Shown: in pieces, positions 22,001 to 32,665 of the stretch
Position numbering within the stretch: position 1 is the first letter of the stretch
How the letters are laid out: each line of letters opens with the position of its first letter
Assembly: GCA_947311845.1 (NCBI GenBank)
Contig: CAMZMU010000040.1
Coordinates: 63,988,708 to 64,052,707, forward strand
Origin: Poa pratensis
Taxonomy: Eukaryota > Streptophyta > Magnoliopsida > Poales > Poaceae
DNA: 64,000 bases
Direction: 5' to 3'
The notes under the pieces: model-generated
Databases searched by the model: none
What the model was told of the DNA's origin: nothing
The model's input: the letters and a program-made list of their open reading frames with translations, nothing else
Translations under genes and position numbers: made by a program

Positions 22001-22079
22001 GCACCACGTTTTTCACTTTTTCCCAATCGTAGGCATCATTGAAGTGCAGGAGCAAATTTACTTACAGAGTAACAGAGGT
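19021..22079. other. Helitron interior, left part
   Basis: No gene is recognisable. A 22-bp direct repeat (around gatgataacaatggacacaa) occurs at about 19089 and 19145, and 'aaataatggagtt' recurs at 19222 and 19307. Exon-like stretches with possible splice sites occur around 19800-20040 and 20940-21340, but their products are unknown. A tandem duplication lies at 20285-20755. Confidence 0.45.
20285..20755. repeat. direct tandem duplication of about 235 bp
   Basis: 20285-20515 and 20520-20755 align along their length. Shared landmarks are 'gcgacatgtgtagc(t/g)aagcacctccc', 'cagttagagctgg', 'atgtcagtg' and 'caatcaatgttgcttcat'. The copies differ at many positions, so the duplication is old. Confidence 0.8.
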
Positions 22080-22987
22080 CAGGGCCGGTCCTGAGGGGGG
22101 GCAAGAGGGGCGGCCGCCCGGCCCCCCGAAACCAAGGGGCCCCCCAGACTAGGTACGTTCAAGGCAGCCGAGGACCCTTCCTCACTCGCTAACGCCATTG
22201 GAGTAAGCTATTGTGTGTCTCTAGGAAGAAGAAGGCCCAATCATTGGACATAATAAGCTATGGGCCTTTATTTTTCCGCACAGCTTTTTCCTTCCGAAAC
22301 TGGGCCTTGGGCCTTCGCCTTTTAAGCAACACATCGAACCGTTAACTGGCGTCGACCTTCTGGGGCATGGAGCACACCTTTTTTTTTACGTGAGGAGCGA
22401 ACAGATTCAGTAGGATATGGCAATCGATACTCTTTGCTTCTTTGTATCAATACTAATTTATATTTTAAAGGTTGGTTCCATGTTACAAACTGACATTTGA
22501 TTGTTTCATCAGCTTTATTTAGATTGGAAGTTGATCATTTTGTAAGATCTATCTAGTGACGATGTGCATTTTTCGATAGTCAATTTTGATCTAATATGTT
22601 TGTATTGACTGATTGTAGTTATTTTCTTTTTTATTATATATTTAATGTCACAAAAATCTTGCTATGCGTGTTGTCGGTGTAGCCATAGAAATATTTAGTG
22701 TCACACGAAACCGTGTGTCACGTAGTGGCTCATTAACTGTATATGCAATTTGGCTAGATCTTCTCGTAATCCTATGTCCAATGCTTGATCCACTGTACAC
22801 CCTAACCAGAGACACCCGTCATCGCCCCTACATTGCCATGCCGAGGGAAGACACCGGTCACCGCGATTTAACACGATTTCAGAGATGGCATGCCTTCATG
22901 TTCATACCATCGTTAGCGGGGTTTTTCTATAAAGGGGCCCATATTCTAATTTCGCCCCAGGCCCCAAATACCTCAGGACCGGGCCTG
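22080..22987. mobile_element. non-autonomous hAT transposon, 908 bp
   Basis: The left end CAGGGCCGGTCCTGAG (22080-22095) and the inverted right end (22972-22987) match at 15 of 16 positions. Both are flanked by the 8-bp duplication ACAGAGGT (22072-22079 and 22988-22995), the hAT hallmark. No transposase frame is visible. Confidence 0.9.
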
Positions 22988-22995
22988 ACAGAGGT

Positions 22996-23538
22996 CTCAA
23001 CGTCGTTGCTGAGGCTGATGCTTGTTGGACACCATGCGCCGGCGGGGTGAATATTCAGAGTTTTGTGGGTTGCTTCGCGCACGAACCTGGAAGCCAACGC
23101 CGGCCGGCGCCCGGAGAAAATCGCCCGGCGCGACTCCGTGTCCTCCGTCTGGATTCCAATGCTTCCGGAAAGGACATAACCTGCTTGACCCACTCATCAG
23201 AAAATAATCAAGCCCACCTGATGCAAACTGCACGCCGGTCGCTGGGTCATCAGATCCTCTATGCTTACGCCACACCGGCCGGTGTGCATCGATTGAAACC
23301 ACCGGCCTGTAGACTTACTCGGCAGATTGATATCCCTATACGGATTAAGGTTCACTCAGGCACGTATTCATCCCTGCAAAAAAAAAATCCATTGCACTTC
23401 TTATCACAAACGGGCACCATAATATGAATTACCACCACGTATATTGTAGGATTCAAATTGGTACAGCTTATTACCTCAGGATCCATCCTTGCATCATGCA
23501 GATGCAACAACAGGACTACCAATTCCTAAGAACGTGCA
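22996..23538. other. Helitron interior between hAT and Copia chimera
   Basis: Moderately GC-rich sequence with short open frames on both strands. None matches a family I recognise. Confidence 0.4.
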
Positions 23539-23543
23539 TGTAC

Positions 23544-23629
23544 TGTTAGAATAGTTCTATCAACCAACTGTCCCACCAGACCGATCTGATAGGAAGAGGT
23601 GATATTATATTTTTAACATATACTTAACA
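23544..23629 (-). repeat. 3' LTR of the TRIM-like part
   Basis: 86 bases, TGTTAAGTATATG...CTATTCTAACA on the minus strand. Its last 20 bases are repeated at 23751-23770, directly before an internal primer site, which marks a truncated 5' LTR of the same family. Confidence 0.8.
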
Positions 23630-23770
23630 CCCCCCCTTCACACCCGACATGGGTGTGGAAGAAGAAAGCAGCCTCCACACGTGTGGATAAATGGCTGGAG
23701 AAAAGTGCGGGGGTTGAGAATCGAACCTGAGACCTCGTGCTCTGATACCATGTTAGAATAGTTCTATCAA
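23630..23770 (-). mobile_element. TRIM-like body with primer site and 5' LTR remnant
   Basis: On the minus strand the LTR remnant (23770-23751) is followed at once by TGGTATCAGAGC (23750-23739), the initiator methionine tRNA primer site. Next comes a 121-bp body without coding capacity, then a run of G next to the 3' LTR. These sizes fit the TRIM/SMART class of very small LTR elements. Confidence 0.75.
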
Positions 23771-24951
23771 ACCATCTGACCTGGTTTTGATTTTATATAC
23801 CCACTTACAAGTGATAGGAACTGATCTTGGAGGCAATGGTACCATGTCCCATGTATGTGTACCCTCTAGAGCCGCAAGCTCATCAGACATAGCCATTTAC
23901 CACTCGGGTAGCACGACAGCCTCTTCATAAGTACTAGGCTCACAAGCTGCCCCTGCACAGAAGCCATTTCTATATCTGTCTGGAAGCTCAAGAGTGGAGC
24001 GATCACGAAGGGCATACCTGTTTGTCTGAGAGGACTCATCAGTGCAAGGTTCAGTGGTACTGGCCGGAGGAGAAGAAGACAGAGGAAAAGATGACGGAGT
24101 CTCAGATGAAACTACAGGACGGCGACTATAATGAAAAGGAAAAGGATCCAAACACAGTGGGGCTGGTGAAGAAGGTGTGTCTTGATCAGAGACTGACTCA
24201 TCCGAGGAAAATATCTGTGGAAGTGAGAGAAAAGAAGTGGACTCTAGGGAAGTGGAGGATGATGGGTGAATGGAAGAGGAATGGAAAAATGGTTGATTCT
24301 CATTGAAAGTAACGTCCGAGAGAAGCGAATACGACGAGCGGAAGGATCATAGCAGCGGTACCCCTTGTGCTCAAGACTATACCCAAGAAAAACACACTCA
24401 ACAGACTGGGCAGTCAACTTGGTCCGCTCGCGAGGTGCTAATAGGACATAACAAGTACAACCAAAAACACGAAGATGACCATAAGTGGGAGGAGAACCAA
24501 ATAAAACCTCACCATGAGACTTGCCTTGGAGACGGGAGGAGGGCTGAATATTTATGAGATACACTGCCGTGGAAATAGCTTCACCCCAGAAATGAGTGGG
24601 GACAAAAGATGAAATCAGAAGAGTTCGAGCTGTCTCAATTAAATGACGATGCTTACGCTCGGCAACACCATTCTGAGCGTGAGCACCAGGACATGAGAGC
24701 TGAGGAAGAGTACCCTCAGAAGAAAGAAACTCACGAAAAGATGTAGAGAGGTACTCCCCCCCTGAGTCAGAGCGAAAAACACGAATAGCACTTGAAAACT
24801 GAGTATGAACCATGCGAGCAAAAGCTTGATAGATAGAATTTAACTGGGAACGATGTTTCATAAAATAAACCCAAGTATATCGAGAGTAATCATCAATAAA
24901 TATGACATAATGTTTGTGACCACCCTTTGAGACAAAAGGGAGGGACCCCAT
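23771..24951 (-). pseudogene. pol: Copia integrase and truncated reverse transcriptase
   Basis: The frame 24951-24244 carries the integrase core: [13 protein letters not shown], then [12 protein letters not shown], then [13 protein letters not shown], giving the D-D-E triad in Copia order. After another break the linker and the start of the reverse transcriptase follow (NRYALRDRS; SDELAALE; then a KWVYKIKTRSDG segment). Coding stops at about 23772, at the junction with the TRIM-like part. The catalytic YVDD block and RNase H are absent. Confidence 0.85.
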
Positions 24952-26510
24952 ACATCAGAGTGCACTAAATCAAAAGGACGACTAGAACAAGTGGTGCTGG
25001 ATGGATACGGAAGTTGTATCTGTTTACCTAGCATACAACCCTTACAATGAAAACCAGCATCCACAGGAACACGACCCAAAACCCCTTGTCCAACAAGTTC
25101 AGATAAACGAGAACCACATAGATGACCTAAGCGATGATGCCACTTGGCAAAAGAAAAAGACGAATTTGGTCTTGAGGTGGATGAAGCAGACGATGCGGAA
25201 GCGGAAGAGAGATGAAGGGTGTCAAGTTCGTAGAGGGAGGTGGATCCTCTACGGCGATGGCCAGTTCCAATGATCCTCTTGCTCTGAAGGTCCTGCACAT
25301 AACAAGATGTTTTGTCAAAACCAACAAAATAGTCCATATCAGTAATTTGACCAACTGACATGAGATTCATTGACAAATCCGGGACAAGAGCAATATTTGG
25401 AACAGAAAACTTGGAAGTGCAAAGCGAACCCTGATGAGTAACAGAACAAGGTGTACCATCAGCGGTGTGAACAGAGGCGCCATCCTTGAGTGGCTGACAT
25501 TGCACGAGCTGGGAGCGATCTGAGGTGACATGAAACGAGGCTCCCGAATCAAGCACCCACGGCTGAGTGGCACGAGAAGCAGACTGAGAAGCAGCAGACA
25601 CAAAGGCACTCCTTGCTGGCTGCTGCTGTGACTGTTGTGGTTCGCTGATTGCAACAGCTGAAGACTTTCTGCTAGATGGGTAACGCTGCTGTTGCTGAGC
25701 AGGGAACTTTCTTTGATACTCAGCCCACAACTCAGGATGTAGAGCAAAGCAACTATCAATTGTGTGTCCTATCCTTTTGCAGTGAGAACAAAATTTTCCT
25801 GAAGAAGGGCCTCTGAAAGGATTTCCTGAAGAAGAGCCTCTGAAAGGACCCCGAGGAGCAGCAAGAACACTGGTGTGAGTCATTGGAGCTGAGGCAAGGG
25901 AGGAAAGACGTGTCTCCTCAGCAATTAAACTAGCAAGTGCTTCATCCAGAGAGGGAGGCGTAGGACGACCGAGAAGTTGGGTGCGGTTATTCTCAAAATC
26001 CTGCCTAAGCCTCATCACAAACTGATACATGAAAGACTGAGCTTCATAATTTTCCTTGGCCACACAACACTCACACCCAGAACGGCTTTTTGGAGTCATC
26101 GACATAAGCTTACTACTGATGCGGGTGAAAGCTGCATAATATTCCTCTATGGACAAATCATGTTGCTGAAGACTTTGCAAGTTCTGCAACAAGGAGTATC
26201 GAAGTGCCCCACTGGGCTGAAGATATCGGTTCTCCAAATACTTCCATATTTCTTTTGCAGTTGAATGATGCTCAAGACTCATCCGCAGTGAAGGAGCAAC
26301 ATTAAGAATTAAAGCACCCATGACTTTAGCATCATTATTTTTCCATTTCTTCCTCGTGGCTTCATCAACTCTTTCAGCCGGAGCATCATCAGTCAAATGA
26401 TCATCAAATCCAGCAGCCCTCACCATAGTTCTGACCGAGAATGCCCACTCTCTATAATTTGAGCCATCAAGCTTGATGTCACTAGAGAAAATGGAGCCAT
26501 CCTTGGCCAT
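24858..26510 (-). CDS. gag: Copia gag-protease and integrase N-terminus
   Basis: A 550-residue frame. Gag (UBN2-like; [20 protein letters not shown] near residue 90) is followed by a zinc knuckle [14 protein letters not shown], the protease motif [11 protein letters not shown], and the integrase zinc region HHRLGH with CKGCMLGK. The start is atgGCC at 26510. Near 24950 the frame changes at a run of C (one base short), and the integrase core continues at 24951-24244. Gag packages the RNA; the protease matures the polyprotein. Confidence 0.9.
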   Translation of the reverse strand: MAKDGSIFSSDIKLDGSNYREWAFSVRTMVRAAGFDDHLTDDAPAERVDEATRKKWKNNDAKVMGALILNVAPSLRMSLEHHSTAKEIWKYLENRYLQPSGALRYSLLQNLQSLQQHDLSIEEYYAAFTRISSKLMSMTPKSRSGCECCVAKENYEAQSFMYQFVMRLRQDFENNRTQLLGRPTPPSLDEALASLIAEETRLSSLASAPMTHTSVLAAPRGPFRGSSSGNPFRGPSSGKFCSHCKRIGHTIDSCFALHPELWAEYQRKFPAQQQQRYPSSRKSSAVAISEPQQSQQQPARSAFVSAASQSASRATQPWVLDSGASFHVTSDRSQLVQCQPLKDGASVHTADGTPCSVTHQGSLCTSKFSVPNIALVPDLSMNLMSVGQITDMDYFVGFDKTSCYVQDLQSKRIIGTGHRRRGSTSLYELDTLHLSSASASSASSTSRPNSSFSFAKWHHRLGHLCGSRLSELVGQGVLGRVPVDAGFHCKGCMLGKQIQLPYPSSTTCSSRPFDLVHSDVWGPSLLSQRVVTNIMSYLLMITLDILGFIL

Positions 26511-27142
26511 TGCAGCAGTAAAATCCGGTTTCAGGTCCGGAAAAATCCGGAACTGGTACCGAGAAAATCGGTTTCAGACCCGGAAAATTCCGGATTTATC
26601 CGGTTTCAGACCCGGAAAATTCCGGATACCCTTCCGGACTAACAAAACAGCTACTGGTCTTCTCCTCCTTCCGCCCGGTTGTCACCCGGTTCTGACCCGG
26701 ATTTTTCCGGAAAAGTCAACACGTACCAAGGCAAGGCAGAGCGTCCGGGCCGTGGGAGGCGCACCAGATGGCGCGGATGGAGCGGTAGGGGACGGCCGGC
26801 TCCGAGGAGGCGTGGTCCCGGGCGAGGTGTACGGCGGGCGGCCGTGGGAGGCGCACCAGATGGCGCCGATGGAGAGTGCGGAGGCGAGGTCCCGGGCGAG
26901 GTCGTCCCGGAGGTCTGCCGCGAGATCGGGGGAGACGGCGACGGAGGAGAGGAAGAGCGGCGGCGAAGTGGCGACAGAGCGGCGACGAAGCGGGAGAGAG
27001 ACGTCGGAGAGGCGGCCGACGAAGAAGGCCCGCGGAGGAGAGCTGCGCAAGAAGGCGGCGACCGTCCGGCGTCCGGCAACTTGCCGGAGCAGCGGCGGCG
27101 GTGAGACGGCGGCGGCGGGGAGCTAGGTCGGGAGCGGCGCGC
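26511..27142 (-). other. Copia leader between primer site and gag
   Basis: About 630 bases, GC-rich, with repeats of 'ccggaaaatccgg'-like text at 26530-26640. Long open frames on both strands reflect base composition. This is the untranslated leader and contains no supportable gene. Confidence 0.6.
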
Positions 27143-27266
27143 GCTCTGATACCATGTAAGTCAATATGCCAACACAGTTGTATTCCATCCTTAACCAGTA
27201 CATATACAGAGGGAGGCAAAGGCCTAAAGACTAAAAGGACCTAAAGCTAAACATATACTCTTAACA
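27143..27266 (-). repeat. Copia 5' LTR and primer site
   Basis: The LTR is 112 bases (27266-27155), TGTTAAGAGTATATG...TTGACTTACA on the minus strand. The primer site TGGTATCAGAGC (27154-27143) follows without a gap. This LTR does not match the 3' LTR at 23544-23629 beyond the first bases. Confidence 0.85.
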
Positions 27267-27271
27267 TGTAC

Positions 27272-27819
27272 AACGTAGTGGCTGCTCGTGTACCATGGTA
27301 CCTCAGAACTCATGGTCTACACGGCTGAAAATTGTAGTCTAATTCAGGTCGTCGATTTGGACGTCAGGTGCTTGTGTGGCAGCCACGAAGATCCTGATCA
27401 CCACCATGATTCAGACTTAGTATGGAGAGCTAACTGGTTAAAGAAGTAGCGGAGCACGGCCGCCGGCCGCCGGGCCTTGTCTTTCTTAAAGCTCGCAAGA
27501 TTGCCCCGGGAGCATTGGAGCAATCGCACCTCCTCCTGGTAGGATCCCGATGCGCTCTCATGCTACGATTTGGATAGAGAAGACGGCGGCACGTCGTAAT
27601 GACGTAATGTCTCTATCTTGATGTACTTTTGTTAGGAAGGTATAATCTGCCACGTGTGCATCGAAATCTCTGTATCCTTCTCGTAACCGACCTTGCTAGC
27701 TCCTTGCTTGCGCACGTTGCGGGAATATCTTCCGGAAATAGAACTTTTAAATCTAGACCGTTAACTTTTAGTGGGTTAATCTAAGCCGTCGTTTGTCTTG
27801 TGTTTTAATTATATAATAG
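27272..27819. other. Helitron interior, right part and 5' terminal region
   Basis: No gene is recognised. The last 90 bases, read on the minus strand from TCTATTATATAA to about 'taacggtctagattt', have the look of grass Helitron 5' ends. Confidence 0.5.
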
Positions 27820-27820
27820 A

Positions 27821-29326
27821 TTATATTAGTTGTGGCAAACTTAGTATTGGTCATTAGTAGCAATACCATGAAAACTTAAGTAGAAGGAGGGAATTACATG
27901 CAAAAATATTATCCCTTTATCTTTCTTTCTTGCTAGCCAATAAGATTAGTATTCTTTGAGTTAAAACATTTGTGCTTACAGGGAAGATAGCATGGTTGCT
28001 TCTATTACATATATATTTGTGTGTATCCCCCAACTTTTATGCTTGCTACATGACCTTGCTAGCCTTAACCACCGTACTGAGAGGGAATGCTTCTCGTGCA
28101 TCCAAATCCTTGAACCAAACCCATGCCATTTGTGTCCACCATAACTACCTATATGTGGTATTTCCTTGCCACTCCAAGTAAATTTTTCATGTGCTACCTT
28201 TAAATTATTCAAAATGTTATTATTCCCTTTTTGTGTCAATGTTTACTAGCTCATGAGAAATTAGTGTGGTTATTCTTTATTCTATTTGTCGAGTGGACTT
28301 TTACACCTGGACTAGTGGCATATACATCCGCTTATCCAATAACTTGCAAAAAGAGCTGGCAACGGGATGCCCAGTCCCAATTAATTACAACTTTAATCGC
28401 TTAATTCTCTTCACACTTTTGCCCTGATTCATCAGTAAGCAATGACAAACAGTGAAATACCTGAATGTGTGTAAACCAAAGAGAAAGAGGGATGATCTGC
28501 CTTGCTGGTAGAAATAACGTCCTTCATGGGAGCTGCTCTTAAAAGTCCGTTCGACAGGTAGAATACTGTTCTCACCCGCTACCATTCGTTGAAAATTAAC
28601 AAACACCTCTCAAAAAAATAGATACTCCTCCATGGTATGTGATTGATGGAAGGCACCCGAGGATTCGGTTAGCCATGGCTTGTGTTAGCAAGGTTGGGAG
28701 GAGTATCAAATATTTTATGCAATCTCTATATGCTTTCAAAAACTTAAAAGCTCTATCACATGATTTAATCCCTGCTTCCCTCTGCGAAGGGCCTTTCTTT
28801 TACTTTTCATGTTGAGTCAGTACACATATTTCCTTCTTCCTTGAGCAAGCTTTTGAGTTGTTGTGATTCAACCATATATATCATTAATATTGTCAATCAT
28901 GTTCTTTATCCTTTCTTGTCTTAGCACAAAGACTTTTGCCTCTAAGAATATAGCTATGCAAGTTATCAATGGCTGTAAAGAAGGTGTGATAATTGAGTGT
29001 GGAAGTTCTGCAATATAAGCTCTAATATAAAGACTCCTTTCGAAAGATAAGTATTGATTGCTTATTGTTCTATGACCAAGAATGAAGTGTGCCATTACTA
29101 ATCTATAATTTCCTTCGTGTATTTTTATTGTGGTTGTTTCACTACTCATGTTCAAGTTAGGTTATATGAAGAGTAGTTGCTGTTTAAAATGAGTGTGTTG
29201 TTTAGTAATTACTGATGCTTCTTGTCCGTATTCTTTATTATCGACGCTTCACTCCATAAACTTTTGTTCTAGTTTACTGAGCTCAGCTTTCGCTTGGGGA
29301 CAAGCGAGGTCTAAGCTTGGGGGGGT
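27821..29326 (+). other. element C 3' region and polypurine tract
   Basis: Non-coding on the element's own strand. From about 27990 to 28810 it is nearly identical to 960-1795 of element A, although the two elements have unrelated LTRs. From 28815 the sequences part. A run of G (29319-29325) directly before the 3' LTR is the polypurine tract. Confidence 0.75.
27976..28239 (-). CDS. conserved antisense ORF in element C (unrecognised)
   Basis: It carries the same N-terminal text as the ORF at 954-1187 (MTQKGNNNILNNLKVAHEK, then WSGKEIPHIGSYGG). After a change at about 28100 the C-terminus differs through a frame slip. The partner ORF at 28385-28606 is shared with element A (1333-1554) but is broken in element B. 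Confidence 0.35.
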   Translation of the reverse strand: MTQKGNNNILNNLKVAHEKFTWSGKEIPHIGSYGGHKWHGFGSRIWMHEKHSLSVRWLRLARSCSKHKSWGIHTNIYVIEATMLSSL

Positions 29327-30832
29327 TGATACGTCCATTTTTCATCACTATTTTATAGCATAATTTACTGTTATTCAATGATATATTTCATATTAAGAGG
29401 AGTTACTTATGTTATTTTGTCTTATTTTGCATGTTTGATGATCATTGGATAATTAACTGCTGGAGTCAGATTTCAGCTGGAAAAAGCAACGTCAAGGCAC
29501 TATATTTCTGGAGCACTAAAAATATTTCCGAGAAGACAGATGTTCCTATTTTATCAGAAGATGGACTAAGCCAAGAGGGGAGGCTGAGATGGGCCAGGAG
29601 GGGCCCACACCACCCCTGGGCGCGGGGCCCACCTTGGCCGCGCCCTAGCCAGGTGTGGTGCCCCTGGCCCACCTCAGGCGCTCCCCCTTCGCGTACTTCA
29701 TCCCCCAGAAACCCTAAGACACGGGGAGTCCGTGAGAAAATATTCCGCCGCCTCCACGAGGCGGAAACCACAGAGAGAGAAAAGCTCTCCGGTAGGGAGA
29801 AATCTGCCGGGGAAATTCCTTCCCGGAGGGGGGAGATCATCACCATCCTCATCGTCATCGCGCTGGACTTCATCGGGATCATCATCATCTCCACCGCCAT
29901 CACCACCATCACCGCTGCACCATCTCGTTCCGCTGTAACATCTAGGGCTATACTTTGTTTAGTTCATAGGGGAAACTCTCCCGGTGTTAATTACTCCTTG
30001 TGGTTGATGCTATTGAGTTTTATCGGTGAATTAAAGTATATGTTCAGATCGCTATCCATCATTATATCACCTCTGATCATGATCCATATGATGTCTCGTG
30101 AGTAGTTCGATTAGTTCTTGAGGACATGGGAGAAGTCACGCTGTTAGTAGTGGAATTATGTTGAGTAATATTTAATGGTTTGATATTTAAGTTGTGGTGC
30201 TATTCTTCTAGTGGTGTCGTGTGAACGTCGACTACATGACACTTCACCTTTATGGGCCTAGAGGAGTGCATTGTGTATTTGGTTGCTAATTGTGGGGTTG
30301 CCGGAGTGACAGAAACCTAAACCCCCGTTAGTATACCGGTGCACAAGGGAGCGTAGGATCTCAGAGTTTAAGGCTGTGGTTAGATTTATCTTAATTACTT
30401 TCTTGTAACTGCGGATGCTTGCAAGAGGTATAATCACAAGTGTGTATTAGTCCAAGTAAGGGCGGTGCATTAGCATAGGTTCACCCACACAACACTTATC
30501 AAAACAATGAAGATTAATCAACTATGTGAAGCGAAAGCACTTGACTAGAATCCCGTGTGTCCTCAAGAACATTTTGTCATCATAAGTAAACCAACCGGCT
30601 TGTCCTTTGCTCTAAAAAGGATTGGGCCACTCGCTGCAATTATTATTACTGTCTTTTACTTACTCGCATTTTATTTACCTGCTATATCAAAAACCCCTAA
30701 AAACTTGTCTGCTAGCATTTACAGTGAAACCTTTACCGAAACTCCTTGTCAGCACCTTCTGCTCCTCGTTGGGTTCGACACTCTTATTTATCGAAAGCAC
30801 TACGATACACCCCCTATACTTGTGGGTCATCA
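29327..30832 (+). repeat. 3' LTR of element C
   Basis: 1506 bases, TGATACGTCC to GGTCATCA, followed by GTCAC. Compared with the 5' LTR it has extra bases in several homopolymer runs. Confidence 0.95.
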
Positions 30833-30837
30833 GTCAC

Positions 30838-31483
30838 CGAGAGAACTAATTAATAACTCATTTATTCAATCTTTATCGTATTACATCGGTCTCTTTCCTT
30901 CCATTCCTGAGATATCAAGTAACTAATTAATAACTCATTTATTCAATTGTTTGATGGGCAGGGTTTGGAAAGCTTTCCGAAATGCTAATGCTACACCTGG
31001 TCAATTTAAAGAGGAACTTACTTTTGTTTACCCCAAAGTAAGTAGTACGAGCTAGGTGTTCGCGCATCCCTTTTAATTCAAATTTCAATACCATCGTGAT
31101 GCTTGATTATTATTTGATTGAAATCTATTCTCATGTAGTACTTGGATAGGCAGCCTCCCGGGACCAATTTGTGTGGATATTACGTCTGCGAGTGGATTCG
31201 CACGATAGTCTCTGAGCGGAACCCACGGACATTTATCGAAGTAAGTGAACAAATAAATTCACAATTTCATTTTATAACCATCAATTGTGTTGAGTGTCAT
31301 TCATAATTTCTGTTATGATGATTGAAATTCATATTAATCTTCCTTCTTTTATAGATGGATCGAATGCGGAGGGACCTGCAACTAAAGGACCGCTTTCGAC
31401 CAATTTGCGAGGAAATTGCGGGCTTTTTGATGAACTATGTCTTAGACATGAAGGGAAAATACAATGGCACCAGATCAAATTAG
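30838..31483 (+). pseudogene. ULP1 (C48) protease-like C-terminus of the CACTA protein
   Basis: Three exons can be read: about 30958-31037, 31139-31240 and 31355-31483, all joined in phase 0 with GT/AG borders. They encode VWKAFRNANATPGQF, then LDRQPPGTNLCGYYVCEWIR, then a helical tail ending GKYNGTRSN. The Q...C spacing in QPPGTNLCG is that of the oxyanion Gln and catalytic Cys of ULP1/SENP cysteine proteases. Such domains end many grass CACTA proteins. The His and Asp of the triad would lie upstream and are not present, so the gene is 5'-truncated. 30838-30957 shows no coding signal. Confidence 0.65.
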
Positions 31484-31587
31484 ATGACGGGCTGTAGTAG
31501 TGGCTAGCTTGATGATCTCCATGTAATCGAATAGATGACGGTTCTAGTCCCTCTTATATATGAGATCTTTATATGTAAATTAATCCA

Positions 31588-31830
31588 GGAAACCGGGAAG
31601 CCGGGAAATCGTGAAAACGGGAAGCCGGGAAGCAGTGAAACCGAGAAGCCGGGTAGCCGGGAAAACGTGACGTCGACTTTCCCGACTTCACGACTTTCCG
31701 ACTTCACGACTTCCCGACTTCCCGACTTTCCCGACTTCATGACTTCATGACTTTCCCGGCTTTACGACTTTCCCGACTTCACGACTTTCCGTTCCGACTT
31801 CCGACTTCCGATTTCCCGACTTTCGCATAA
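31588..31830. repeat. GC-rich tandem array 3 after the ULP1-like exons
   Basis: The array has the same unit types as arrays 1 and 2. The stretch before it (31495-31590) is about nine-tenths identical to 5567-5655, just inside the exonuclease intron. So the intron carries a copy of the CACTA 3' UTR together with its array. Confidence 0.85.
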
Positions 31831-31967
31831 AGCTTTCTCTTACGAATATTTTGATATGCTATATGTATTTTTCTGATTTACAGATAATTAACCATATTTT
31901 TTGCAAATTATTCATAATATACAACAACCGAAACGAAAAAAACCACATGCCGCCACGTGGGTGCATC

Positions 31968-32178
31968 TCTAGTCCCGGGTTGTATTACAACCCGGGACTA
32001 GAGATCCTCTCGCATGCGCCATGTGCTGGCCCCGCGTGGACCTCTCTAGTCCCGGGTCGTAGCACACCCCGGACTAGAGGGGGGGGGGGGCCTCTAGTCC
32101 CGGTTGCCATGTACCGGATGAACATCCCTCCCCAAAGGCCTCTACCACCCGGGACTAAAGGCATGGTTTCCACTAGTG
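31968..32178. repeat. CACTA right subterminal repeats and terminal inverted repeat
   Basis: Inverted copies of the 'ctagtcccgggt' motif (31968-32005, 32044-32078, 32093-32160) precede the terminus at 32166-32178. ACT follows, matching the left duplication. A run of eleven G lies near 32083. Confidence 0.85.
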
Positions 32179-32665
32179 ACTGGTCTATTTAAAAACCAAA
32201 GGAAAATTTTAATCTTCAAAAGGATTCGTAATTTGCACAAATATTTGAGTAAAAAAAAGTCGTATGACCATTCATGTAGTCGGCATATAGTGATTTAAGA
32301 TTTAACAGAGAAACTTCCCGAGAGCGTTAACTTCCATTTAAAAGTATCGTGCGCCTATGAGAGAGTGACCTGCATGAGACGTTCTATTAATTGCAGCCAA
32401 GCAACCCTCTTGTCCCCTACAAGAGCCCGCCTAAAATGCAGATTCAACGGAGACATATTCAAAACTTGTGCCACTAAAACGTTTTTGTGACGCACAATAT
32501 TATATAGGTTCGGGTACTGCAAGGACAACGAGATATTTCTCAGCCACTTATCCTTCCATAACCAGTTTCGCTAACTATTACCCAATATAAAAGACCCACG
32601 TGAAAAAAAAATCCTTGTTCCACTCCCATGATCCCCTTCCAAAACGGCGAATCCGTGGGTTTGGC
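32179..32665 (-). mobile_element. minus-strand LINE, 5'-truncated ORF2 portion
   Basis: On the minus strand the text DSPFWKG is followed, after a frame change, by KDKWLRNISLSLQYPNLYNI and LNMSPLNLHFRRALVGDK. This is the segment of plant LINE ORF2 just before zf-RVT, and it continues at 4957-4700. The right end abuts ATGCCCCAA (32666-32674), the duplicate of 4318-4326. Confidence 0.8.

Larger units (their letters stand above)
23544..27266 (-). mobile_element. chimeric Copia/TRIM retroelement
   Basis: The minus-strand order is Copia 5' LTR (27266-27155), methionine-tRNA primer site, gag, protease, integrase, and the first part of the reverse transcriptase. At about 23771 the sequence passes into the 3' end of a different, short LTR. 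That LTR is followed by its own primer site, a 121-bp body, a polypurine tract and an 86-bp 3' LTR. The whole is flanked by TGTAC (23539-23543 and 27267-27271). The two outer LTRs are not alike except at their tips, so the element was integrated as a recombinant of two families. Confidence 0.8.
18988..27820 (-). mobile_element. non-autonomous Helitron (minus strand)
   Basis: Read on the minus strand, the element begins TCTATTATATAATT (27820 downwards) and ends CTAG (18991-18988). A hairpin (ccgcgc/gcgcgg, 19001-19016) lies nine bases inside the 3' end. Insertion is between A (18987) and T (27821) without target duplication, as for Helitrons. No Rep/helicase gene is visible. Without the hAT and the Copia chimera the element is about 4.2 kb. 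Helitrons often carry host gene pieces; I could not identify any here. Confidence 0.8.
11491..30832 (+). mobile_element. complete Athila-type LTR retrotransposon C, interrupted by a Helitron
   Basis: The element has two LTRs (11491-12986 and 29327-30832), a primer site, gag, protease, reverse transcriptase, RNase H, integrase, a post-pol ORF and a polypurine tract. It is flanked by GTCAC on both sides (11486-11490 and 30833-30837). The Helitron at 18988-27820 separates the post-pol region from the 3' part. Without the Helitron the element is about 10.5 kb. The LTRs differ by roughly eight substitutions and about as many small indels over 1.5 kb, counted by eye. The insertion is therefore recent compared with the CACTA it entered. 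Confidence 0.95.
4958..32178 (+). mobile_element. CACTA DNA transposon with captured exonuclease gene, interrupted by element C
   Basis: The left end reads CACTGCTAGAAAC (4958-4970) and the right end is the inverted counterpart, reading CACTAGTGGAAAC on the minus strand (32178-32166). Both ends are flanked by the 3-bp duplication ACT (4955-4957 and 32179-32181). Both ends carry subterminal inverted copies of a 'ctagtcccgggt' motif, as in grass CACTA elements. Without element C the transposon is about 7.9 kb. Its cargo, in order, is an exonuclease-like gene, a minus-strand gene fragment, two hairpins, an acidic ORF, a TATA-driven leader, a broken transposase-type ORF, and ULP1-like exons. No complete TNPD transposase is visible, so it is probably non-autonomous. 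Confidence 0.9.

Noticed and set aside
26651..27244. Long arginine/serine-rich frames on both strands before the Copia gag
   Set aside because: The region is the untranslated leader between primer site and gag; base composition explains the openness.
23544..27266. Complete autonomous Copia element
   Set aside because: The catalytic half of reverse transcriptase and RNase H are missing, and the LTRs are not a pair.
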